Made by a program: the position numbers and the translations under genes
In this document: positions 14,997-21,411 of the stretch, in pieces
Numbering within the stretch: position 1 is the first letter of the stretch
Layout: the number at the start of each line of letters is the position of its first letter
Origin: Patescibacteria group bacterium
Lineage (GTDB): Bacteria > Patescibacteriota > Gracilibacteria > Peribacterales > Peribacteraceae
Reading direction: 5' to 3'
NCBI GenBank assembly: GCA_018818235.1
Contig: JAHISE010000070.1
Span: 1-21,411, forward strand
DNA: 21,411 bases
The notes under the pieces: generated by a model
Databases searched by the model: none
What the model saw: the letters and a program-made list of their open reading frames with translations, nothing else
Told to the model about the DNA's origin: nothing

Positions 14997-15017
14997 CACA
15001 CCATCGCAGAGTAGAGA
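14997..15017 (-). promoter_or_regulatory. 16S precursor processing stem, 3' strand
   Basis: This 21-base segment pairs with 18424-18444 with one wobble, bracketing the entire 16S gene and its nearest repeats. It is the expected substrate for RNase III-type release of pre-16S rRNA. Confidence 0.8.
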
Positions 15018-15130
15018 CGCTCTCAGGTCCCGCGCCTTGCGGGCGGGAGATAACTCCTGAGCAATCATTGCATGTTAGTTTGTCTATCATCGATAGACTA
15101 TTAGTTATCGACTAGAGCATGCACGACGCT

Positions 15131-15245
15131 TGTGTGACAATCGACATTCGACAATCGACATTCGACTACACCGTTGAGAGCGTAGCGTGCCTGCCGACCG
15201 TAGCCAAGAGGCGAAGGTTGGTCGATTGTTGATAGTTGATAGTCA
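15131..15245. repeat. Inverted repeat of tcgacattcgacaa words after 16S
   Basis: The left part (15134-15167) alternates cgacaat and cgacatt words. The right part (about 15220-15245) has complementary gtcgattgttgatag words. The loop again contains ccgttgagagcgtagcgtgc. It lies within the 16S precursor trailer. Confidence 0.75.
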
Positions 15246-15308
15246 ACAAGCGGTATTTCCCTGGTAAGGAAGTGTTCCATCCGCAGGTTCTCCTACGGAT
15301 ACCTTGTT

Positions 15309-15629
15309 CATATGGTTCCCTATATCGCTATAAGGTATGGACTATATCATCACCTTCATGATGGACAATTGACAGTTAACAATTGACAATTAACAGAGAG
15401 TCAAATGTCAAAGATCGAAAGTCAAATGTCACGAAGGGCTCGGCGTGTAGTCTCTGAGGGGTCATCCCGTGTATGTGGGAGACTTCCCTGCTGATTGTCT
15501 GCACTGATAGGATTGTCACTCATGAGTGTATCATTGTACACCACAAGTACCTTCAGATTCAAACAGGTATTCCAGCATATAGCCAAGTTTTTCCTAAAGG
15601 ATTACTCCTAAAGGGTCGCAACTTTCTTC
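15309..15629 (-). other. Group I intron without ORF in 16S rRNA (after ~position 1498)
   Basis: The intron splits GTCGT|AACAAGG. The 5' exon ends in U and the intron ends in G, as group I requires. The guide sequence GCGAC pairs with exon GUCGU with a terminal U-G (P1), and GUU next to it can pair with exon AAC (P10). Core elements follow in order: P (TGCTGGAATA), Q (AATCAGCAGGGAA), R (CTCAGAGACTACA) and S (GATATAGTCC). The P8 position is occupied by a repeat hairpin of gacatttgac / gtcaattgtc words. It is 321 nt long with no ORF, so it relies on self-splicing or helper proteins and is not mobile by itself. Confidence 0.92.
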
Positions 15630-15668
15630 ACGACTTAGTCCCAATCAGCAGTTTCACCGTGGTACCCC

Positions 15669-15723
15669 CCCCGCACCCTTTCTACCGGAGTCTTGCGACA
15701 ACGTAGATAAAAAGGGTGCGGGG
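15669..15723 (-). repeat. Helix 44 expansion hairpin
   Basis: The arms ccccgcacccttt (15669-15681) and aaagggtgcgggg (15711-15723) pair perfectly around a 29-nt loop containing a second small stem (tctac/gtaga). It sits where the short tip of 16S helix 44 normally lies. The same 13-base arms occur in the helix 6 expansion. Confidence 0.85.
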
Positions 15724-15833
15724 TAAAGGTCCTTCGGGTGCCCCTGCCTTTCATGACTTGACGGGCGGAATGTGATACGACTTTGCGTTCACGTTCCCAC
15801 TGGACGTGCGGATTTCCCGCATCCAGCGAGCTC

Positions 15834-16250
15834 TCAATGCATCATTTTCTTAAGTGAAATCAATTCATTCAGTCCTTTTTCGGTACGATGATCACTTCTC
15901 GCAATGATCCTCATTGCCTTACAGAAGATATTAAAGTCACGAATCCTCGATGGTGATCGAAGAGAATTCTTTTTAAAGAACGGAATAATTATTTCAATAA
16001 GGTCCGTCTTGTTCCATACCTCAAATCTATAACACAGAGAATGTCGCGGTCTTCGGTCGCGTTGTATGTAGACCTTGCCGCAATTAAAGAAATCTTTGAG
16101 TGCATCAAGGAGATCTTTGTCTTCTGCTTTTAATTTAAGGTAGAACCTTGGTTCAACTCTATTGCGACGACTCGGATTTGTATTAATTCGGAAGGTAAAA
16201 CTACCTTCTCCGTCAACCAAGCCGGCAATATAGTCTGGAGTGAGATGCAT
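15834..16250 (-). CDS. LAGLIDADG homing endonuclease
   Basis: A 138-aa single-motif LAGLIDADG protein. The motif IAGLVDGEGSF is at residues 8-18, with Glu15 in the catalytic acid position. The rest, including FYLKLKAEDKDLLDALKDFFNCGKVY, matches the alpha-beta fold of the family. With one motif it should act as a homodimer that cuts intron-less 16S alleles and spreads the intron; some relatives also help splicing. Unlike most genes here it has a purine-rich AGGAAGG 10 nt before the ATG. The frame is intact, so the element may still be active. Confidence 0.92.
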   Translation of the reverse strand: MHLTPDYIAGLVDGEGSFTFRINTNPSRRNRVEPRFYLKLKAEDKDLLDALKDFFNCGKVYIQRDRRPRHSLCYRFEVWNKTDLIEIIIPFFKKNSLRSPSRIRDFNIFCKAMRIIARSDHRTEKGLNELISLKKMMH

Positions 16251-16260
16251 AGGAGAGGAT

Positions 16261-16267
16261 CCTTCCT
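16261..16267 (-). promoter_or_regulatory. Ribosome binding site of the homing endonuclease
   Basis: AGGAAGG lies 10 nt before the ATG and is complementary to the altered 16S tail CUUCCU. It is one of very few Shine-Dalgarno-like sequences in the window. Confidence 0.5.
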
Positions 16268-16695
16268 GATTAGGTGTACAATATTACACCAATTCAGTAC
16301 TACGATCCAGCTGACTTCTTGTCTGCCAATGGCTGACAAGATCTCCTCGGGTTACGTATAAAACTATTCCTTACATCCAATATTAGACCTTGGGAAATGA
16401 TCTTCCCTATACCCCACCGCGATTATAGGTCGATCGGTCTTTTAATATTGGCTGCAATTTGCATATCGGACCCTTCGCCCTGATCTTCGCAGATACCAGC
16501 CGTCGCCCTTCGGGCTATGGCCGGCTAACAGGACTGTCCTTGAGCTACGCTCCTTTACGGGTATGAAAGGAGGGGTGGATTTTAACCACCTAGTTTTATG
16601 CGCTGCCGAGCGCTTTTTAACAGTGAGTACAAGACCCAGGAACATATTCACCGTGACGTAGCTGATTCACGGTTACTAGCGATTCCAACTTCATA

Positions 16696-16727
<32 letters not shown>

Positions 16728-17199
16728 ACCGGTTTTTTGGGATTTGCTCCCCCTCGCGGGTTCGCTGCCCTCTGTACCGGCCATTGTAGCACGGGTGTTG
16801 CCCCAGGCATAAGGGACACGCAGATCTGACGTCATCCTCACCTTCCTCCGCCTTGGAGGCGGCAGTCTCCTATGAAAAAACAACATAGGATGAGGGTTGC
16901 GCTCGTTTGCTGACTTAACAGTACACTTCAAAGCACGAGCTGACGACGACCGTGCACCACCTGTCTCTAAGTTCCTTGCGGCACTGTTCCATTTCTGGAA
17001 CGTTCTTAGGATGTCAAACCTGGGTGAGGTGCTCCGCTTATTATCGAATTAAACCCCATGCTCCACCGCTTGTGTGGGTCCCCGTCTATTCCTTTGAGTT
17101 TTAATCTTGCGATCGTACTCCCCAGGCGGCGTGCTTACCGCGTTAGCTGAGGCACGGGGACAGATTGAACGTCCCCACACCGAGCACGCATAGTTTAGG

Positions 17200-17246
<47 letters not shown>

Positions 17247-17622
17247 TCCCTGAGTGTCAGTACATTCCCAGCATCTTGCCTTCGCTTTTGGCGTTCTACC
17301 ATGGATCAACGGATATTACCCCTACACATGGCATTCCAGATGCCTCTGAATGACTCAATTTTGATAGTTTCCGGCACGTACACTCAGTTGAGCTAAGTGC
17401 TTTTACGCCAGACTTATCAAATCACCTGCGGACGCTTTACGCCCAGTTATTCCGAGTAACGCTTGCACCTTCCGTATTACCGCGGCTGCTGGCACGGAAT
17501 TAGCCGGTGCTTTCTCCTGAGGTACCGTCAAAAATTTCGTCCCTCAGAACAGAAGTTTACGCCCCAAGGGGTGTCATCCTTCACGCGGTGTCGCTCCGTC
17601 AGGGTTTCCCCCATTGCGGAAG

Positions 17623-17654
<32 letters not shown>

Positions 17655-17785
17655 GCCGTGTCTCAGTCCCATTCTGACTGGTCGTCCTCTCAGACCAGTT
17701 ACCCGTCATAGTCTTGGTAAGCTTTTACCTTACCAACAAACTGATAGGCCGCAGGCCCCTCCCGAACCGATAAATCTTTACTCGA

Positions 17786-17964
17786 TTCCTCCTTATGCTC
17801 GGATTGGGGGAATGGAAAATGGAAAGTGGAAAATGGAAAATACTAAAGTGACTCCGACTTTGAGTCTCTAATGGAGACTCAATTTTCCATTTACCATTTA
17901 CAATTTTCAATTTCCCTGTCGCTCTAATTGCGACATAGTCCTTAATTTCAAGCACAAAGAGGAA
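17786..17964 (-). repeat. Helix 10 expansion segment of 16S rRNA
   Basis: A 16-bp stem (17949-17964 with 17786-17801, perfect when G-U pairs are allowed) is extended by a 147-nt insert. Inside, arms 17882-17916 and 17808-17841 of ggaaaat / attttcc words pair, capped by gagtctccattagagactc. A second hairpin (gtcgcaattagagcgac) sits beside them. There is no ORF and no group I core, so it is an expansion segment or an excised IVS rather than an intron. Confidence 0.85.
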
Positions 17965-18052
17965 CCGAGACCATCCGGTATTAGTCCACCTTTCGGTAGA
18001 TTATCCCTGAGTTCGGGGCAGGTTCCAACGTGTTATTCAGCCGTTCGCCACT

Positions 18053-18137
18053 CCCCGCACCCTTTTTGTGCGTCTTTTGACACTGTTATCGAATAATTTC
18101 GATATCATTATTTATTACACACAGAAAGGGTGCGGGG
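18053..18137 (-). repeat. Helix 6 (V1) expansion hairpin of 16S rRNA
   Basis: The arms ccccgcacccttt (18053-18065) and aaagggtgcgggg (18125-18137) pair perfectly. An inner AT-rich stem (tatcgaa/ttcgata) caps the hairpin. The arms are identical to those of the helix 44 expansion. Confidence 0.88.
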
Positions 18138-18207
18138 CGTTCGACTTGCATGTGTTAGGCGCACCGCTAGCGTTCACTCTGAGCCAGGATCAAACTCTTT
18201 AAGATAA

Positions 18208-18412
18208 CAATCGACTATCGACTATCGACAATCGACTGAAAAATTTCAGAGATTTAACCTAACTATAGGTCAAAGGTTATTAATTTTATTACGAGGTTTA
18301 CTATCCTTACGGATGACAATCGACATTCGACAATCGACTATCGACAGCGCCGTTGAAAGCGAAGCGTGTCGACTGTTGAGAGCCCGAAGGGCGTGTTGAT
18401 TGTTAATCCGAA
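18208..18412. repeat. Repeat block of tcgac words in the 16S leader
   Basis: Two clusters of atcgactatcgacaatcgac words (18208-18238 and 18314-18346) are followed by the conserved loop gcgccgttgaaagcgaagcg inside tcgaca...tgtcga. The stretch between them has no repeat. It lies between the processing stem and the mature 5' end. Confidence 0.8.
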
Positions 18413-18423
18413 GGATTTAAGCT

Positions 18424-18444
18424 TCTCTACTCTGCGATGATGTG
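18424..18444 (-). promoter_or_regulatory. 16S precursor processing stem, 5' strand
   Basis: Pairs with 14997-15017 over 21 bases with one wobble. It lies about 220 nt before the mature 16S 5' end. Confidence 0.8.
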
Positions 18445-18576
18445 AAAGATCTTTTTAAAAACGCACTCCTGCCCAGAATATTTTTAGAAGGCAGAAGCCG
18501 ACTTGAATATATTTCTGGGACAAAGGAATCTCGCCTCCCGTCCCGCTAAAAGCAGAAATTGGGAGAGAGCTAATGA

Positions 18577-18604
18577 ATTGTAGGCGATGAATATGGAAGG
18601 TCAA
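18577..18604 (-). promoter_or_regulatory. 16S rRNA promoter
   Basis: On the minus strand: TTGACC (18599-18604), a 16-nt spacer, TACAAT (18577-18582). It would give a leader of about 365 nt containing small hairpins (gggac/gtccc; cccaga/tctggg) and the processing stem. Confidence 0.6.
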
Positions 18605-18650
18605 GTGGTTTTTGGGAGAAAGAGGACTTTATATTAAAGAAAACAACTAA

Positions 18651-18763
18651 CAAGAAAACAAAAAGCAAGGAAAAATCAAAATACAAGAGATAAAATACAA
18701 GAGCAGGCATGTTTTGGGCTTTGATTTTTGTTTTTTGGAATTTCCTTGCTTTTTGTTTTCTTG
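18651..18763 (-). terminator. Long inverted repeat, likely terminator of the glycosyltransferase gene
   Basis: The arms 18651-18670 and 18744-18763 are perfect 20-base complements (caagaaaacaaaaagcaagg and its reverse complement), with an inner aaaaatcaaa/tttgattttt stem. It begins 15 nt after the glycosyltransferase stop and is followed on the minus strand by T-rich sequence. The arms are low-GC, unlike a classic terminator. Confidence 0.6.
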
Positions 18764-18777
18764 GGGATTGTATTCAT

Positions 18778-19650
18778 TTATCTTGTCCTCCGCCCCTGCC
18801 TAACAAGCACTTCCGCCAACACTCCAAACAAAGTAACCTGAATACCCGTAAGTAACAGCAAAAGTCCTCCGTCAGAGATATTGCTATTGTTTATTATGGT
18901 TGAGATGATTGTGGCCAGCCCCGCACCCATCAAGATACTACCGGGCACCAAGAAGAATTTAAGAGGTCTGAAGTAAGTGGTAATTCTTAGCAATATTCCA
19001 AAGAACCCACAGCCGTGGCGGAATGTAAGCGCACTCTTTCCAATTCTTTTAAAGTAATCAATGGGCTCAAAAATCACTCGGTAGTCATCGGTAAGTGCAG
19101 CAAGTGTTATTGTCAGAGTGAACGAAAATCTTTGTGGATACAGATGCATGTATTTTTCACCAAGTTCACGAGTGAACACGCGCATGCCGGAGTTATTATC
19201 CGGTATCTTCATACCTGCAACTTTGTTTGCCAAAAAATTGATAATTATTTTTCCAATCTTCCATGTAATTGTATTCTTCGGCATTTTTTTTGTACGTGCT
19301 CCAACAACCATATCGGCATCTTTATCTTTTAATATTTGAATAAGTCGTGGAAGATCCTCGATTGGATAAGTTCCATCTGCATCAATAGTTGCAATCAGAT
19401 TACCTTTCGATTTGCGTATTCCTGTTTTTAATCCAGCACCGTATCCGCGATTTTTATCATTGGTAATTATTCTTAAATAAGGAGTCTCCTTAATCTCTTC
19501 AAGCCTCTGTTGTGTTGCATCAGAGCTTCCATCATTTATAACTATGATCTCAAAATCATCACCTGTTTTTGTCATAGCATCACTCGACCTCTTAACAGTG
19601 TCGACCACTGCGTCTTGTTCGTTGTAGACGGGGATTATGAGTGAAAGCAT
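18778..19650 (-). CDS. Family 2 glycosyltransferase, polyprenyl-phosphate type
   Basis: I start this at ATG 19650 (MLSLIIPVYNEQDAVVDTV), giving 290 aa; the upstream open frame is low-complexity repeat sequence and does not look coding. The GT-A fold is clear: the nucleotide-binding start IIPVYNE, VINDGSSD, NRGYGAGLKTGI, the DxD-type metal motif IDADGTYP, GARTKK and NNSGMRVF. Two C-terminal membrane helices follow (~218-240 and ~255-278). The closest relatives are DPM1/GtrB-type enzymes that load a sugar on a polyprenyl phosphate for surface glycans. The start is preceded by AT-rich boxes (CATAAT ~20 nt upstream) and no Shine-Dalgarno sequence. Confidence 0.88.
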   Translation of the reverse strand: MLSLIIPVYNEQDAVVDTVKRSSDAMTKTGDDFEIIVINDGSSDATQQRLEEIKETPYLRIITNDKNRGYGAGLKTGIRKSKGNLIATIDADGTYPIEDLPRLIQILKDKDADMVVGARTKKMPKNTITWKIGKIIINFLANKVAGMKIPDNNSGMRVFTRELGEKYMHLYPQRFSFTLTITLAALTDDYRVIFEPIDYFKRIGKSALTFRHGCGFFGILLRITTYFRPLKFFLVPGSILMGAGLATIISTIINNSNISDGGLLLLLTGIQVTLFGVLAEVLVRQGRRTR

Positions 19651-19689
19651 ACAGAAAGAGTTTAGAGGTTTATTATGGCAAATATAGTG

Positions 19690-19790
19690 ATAAATCCCAA
19701 AACACAAAACACAAAACACAAGAAAATCCCAAATCCCAATACAACTAAACTTATTTTTGAGATTTGGGATTTGTAATTTGGGATTTTGTT
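19690..19790. repeat. Inverted repeat of cccaaatc / gatttggg words
   Basis: Arm 1 includes aaatcccaaaacacaaaacac and aaaatcccaaatcccaa (19723-19739). Arm 2 (19762-19787) holds two copies of atttgggatt. It fills the gap between the divergent glycosyltransferase and the gene at 19838. Confidence 0.8.
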
Positions 19791-19837
19791 GCCTTTTTGA
19801 GTACTTGGGCTTTTGTTTTTCTATTAAGATACCCTCC

Positions 19838-21411
19838 ATGTCCGACCTCCGTTCAATATACTCACAAAAGGCCCTCTCCCAAATCCCACGCCTCCTCGGC
19901 TTGCAGGATCGTAATCCCTATTCGCCAACTTACGGGTGTTTTAAACGGACTTACTGGTTGGATAAGACTGTGGACTTTCCCGATGCGCTTCCTCAATTCG
20001 GAGTTTTGAGTCTGGCATTGGCTTACCATCACGATCTTCCGGACAACATCTACAAAGATCAGCAGAAGATGCGGGAGTGGATTATTGCGGGAATGAAATA
20101 TTGGACAAAGATTCAACATCGCGACGGATCATTCGACGAATTCTATCCGAATGAACATGGATGGACGGGGCCGACAGGGTTCCTCCTTTATGCAATGCTG
20201 AAGAGTTCAATGATATTGGATGAGAGGGGAGAGTTTCCCGAAGACTTTCGTGATGAATTTAATTCAGCTTGCAGCAAGGCAGCCAAGTACATAATTAAAT
20301 ATGATGAACATGGAGTTCTTGCGAATCATCATGCGATGGGAGTGCTTCCGGTGTTTTATGCGTTTCATGTTTTAGGTAATGAAGAATTTAGGGAAGGATA
20401 CGAAAAGAAACTTTCGGAATTTCTGGAATTTCATAATAGTGAAGGGTGGAGTCTTGAGTATGATGGAGCGGACATTGGATACTTATCAGCAACCGTGAGC
20501 TTCCTTGGAAAAGTTTATAAACTTAATCGCGACACAAGGCTTAAGAAAGTTATGGAAGAGTCAGTCGGGTTTCTTAGCCACTTTGTATATCCGAACGGCT
20601 TTTATGCGGGAAGCATGGGGAGCAGAAACACTCTTCACTTCTATTCACATGGATGTGAATTACTAGCACCTCAGTATCCTCTTGCGGGCAGAGTTGCAGA
20701 TGCAATGCTGGAGAGTCTGCGTGACGGGAAAATAGTGCCTGCGGAAATTCAGGCGGACAGGTACTTCCTATACAGAATCCCGGAACATCTGGAATCGTAT
20801 ATTGATTACGGCGAACGTACAGGTGAGGCTAAGTTACCTTTCGAAGGCGATGACTTTAGATCAGTTTTCAGTCAGGGTAGGTATTATATCGAGAAGAAAA
20901 ACGATTTATATTTGATTGGTAATGCAGCAAAGGGAGGAGTGACAAAATTATTCCATCTTCCAAGCAAAAAGCTATTGGCAAGTGATTGCGGAGTTATTGG
21001 ACAAACAAAATCGGGTGATGTTGTTACTTCGCAATGGATAGATCCGCAATATACTTTTACTCCAAAGGAGTCGGGTTTCTCGGTATCGGGATCTTTGCAC
21101 GTTGTTCCTGCAAACAAGCTGTTCACTCCGATCAAATTGATTATCTTCAGATTGTTCTTGCTCATATTTGGATGGCACACAGGTATGGCTTACAGAATAA
21201 AAGGACTTATCAGAAAACTTTTGATGCTAAAGAGCGGGAAGAGTCCTGCATTTTTCTATCGTGATGTTGAGTTGGCCAAAGATGGAGCTCGGATTACCGA
21301 TAGTATCAAACTGAGTGGCAATAGTACTTTCGAGTCACTGCAACTAGGCGATGAGTTCTTTACCAGATATGTTCCGCAATCCAGATACTTCCAAGCCCAA
21401 GAGTTTGAGAC
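19838..21411 (+). CDS. Large soluble protein, alpha/alpha-toroid-like, cut by window end
   Basis: The frame from ATG 19838 stays open to the end of the window (524 codons), so the gene is 3'-truncated here. The first ~330 residues are helical with repeated aromatic/Gly motifs such as QHRDGSFDEFYPNEHGWTGPTG, NHHAMGVLPVFYAFHVLG, GWSLEYDGADIGYL and NGFYAGSMGSRNTLHFYSHG. This resembles the alpha/alpha barrels of glycan-active enzymes (heparinase II/III or epimerase-like), but that link is weak. The later part looks beta-rich. It is divergent from the glycosyltransferase, consistent with a surface-polysaccharide role. A TATTAA box ends 10 nt before the ATG; no Shine-Dalgarno sequence. Confidence 0.7.
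   Translation, partial: MSDLRSIYSQKALSQIPRLLGLQDRNPYSPTYGCFKRTYWLDKTVDFPDALPQFGVLSLALAYHHDLPDNIYKDQQKMREWIIAGMKYWTKIQHRDGSFDEFYPNEHGWTGPTGFLLYAMLKSSMILDERGEFPEDFRDEFNSACSKAAKYIIKYDEHGVLANHHAMGVLPVFYAFHVLGNEEFREGYEKKLSEFLEFHNSEGWSLEYDGADIGYLSATVSFLGKVYKLNRDTRLKKVMEESVGFLSHFVYPNGFYAGSMGSRNTLHFYSHGCELLAPQYPLAGRVADAMLESLRDGKIVPAEIQADRYFLYRIPEHLESYIDYGERTGEAKLPFEGDDFRSVFSQGRYYIEKKNDLYLIGNAAKGGVTKLFHLPSKKLLASDCGVIGQTKSGDVVTSQWIDPQYTFTPKESGFSVSGSLHVVPANKLFTPIKLIIFRLFLLIFGWHTGMAYRIKGLIRKLLMLKSGKSPAFFYRDVELAKDGARITDSIKLSGNSTFESLQLGDEFFTRYVPQSRYFQAQEFE

Larger units (their letters stand above)
15769..16622 (-). other. Intron with homing endonuclease in 16S rRNA (near position 1399/1400)
   Basis: The insert separates TTGTACTCAC from CGCCCGTCAAGTC, which are contiguous in ordinary 16S genes. 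It is about 855 nt long. Group I-like pieces are visible: a P4 candidate GGCTG/CAGCC with the Q-like string AAATTGCAGCCAA, a P7 candidate GACC/GGTC flanking the hairpin GGGAAGATCATTTCCC (P8), and stable hairpins near the 5' end (GCGCT/AGCGC, GGTGG/CCACC). The exact boundaries are uncertain because I do not find the expected U-exon/terminal-G pair at the junction implied by the exon sequence. The endonuclease ORF lies between the core and the 3' end. Confidence 0.8.

Noticed and set aside
14930..15245. CRISPR-like array of tcgac words
   Set aside because: The units are 7-10 bases, without unique spacers of constant length, and form inverted arms; no cas genes are present.
17786..17964. Third intron in the 16S gene at helix 10
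   Set aside because: No group I core elements or ORF; the flanks form a continuous 16-bp stem, so an expansion segment or IVS fits better.
19651..19839. N-terminal extension of the glycosyltransferase
   Set aside because: The 63 extra codons read through the cccaaatc inverted repeat; the GT-A domain begins directly at MLSLIIPVYNE.

Overview
The window looks like part of a genome from the Candidate Phyla Radiation (Patescibacteria), most likely Microgenomates-like. The evidence is a very divergent 16S rRNA gene carrying introns and expansion segments, many small genes without recognisable families, AT-rich DNA and short intergenic spaces. TGA ends several long genes (for example the 7088-9400 gene and sufB), so the code is standard and not the TGA=Gly code of Gracilibacteria/SR1. 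The phylum call is inference; no search was run.

Layout. 1-1190: a small two-helix membrane protein and a small Cys/Ala/Glu protein whose gene appears to need a -1 frameshift. 1194-6699 (minus strand): a MacAB-type export system made of a 612-aa membrane fusion protein, an ABC ATPase and two paralogous FtsX/MacB permeases, separated by long inverted repeats. 7088-10195 (plus): a 770-aa membrane protein with a spermidine-synthase-like domain, then a membrane-anchored Met/Asp-rich, Cys-cluster protein. 10270-14528: Fe-S assembly genes sufB and sufD, separated by five small unknown genes; sufC is not in the window. 14520-14833: two tiny overlapping ORFs.

15265-18205 (minus): a single 16S rRNA gene of about 2.9 kb with no tRNA, 23S or 5S gene beside it. 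It holds a 321-nt ORF-less group I intron after about E. coli position 1498, an intron of about 855 nt encoding a LAGLIDADG homing endonuclease near position 1399/1400, and three hairpin expansions (helices 6, 10 and 44). The anti-Shine-Dalgarno core appears to be ACUUCC instead of ACCUCC. A 21-bp processing stem flanks the gene and a promoter lies upstream. 18778-21411: a polyprenyl-phosphate-type family 2 glycosyltransferase and, divergently, the start of a large protein that runs off the end.

Two window-wide patterns stand out. (1) Most of the longer gaps hold an inverted repeat built from a few copies of a short word private to that gap; the same architecture occurs inside the 16S rRNA, inside the intron and, as a direct repeat, in the sufD reading frame. 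(2) Many start codons lie only 6-13 nt after a TATAAT-like box with no Shine-Dalgarno sequence, which suggests leaderless mRNAs and fits the altered anti-SD.
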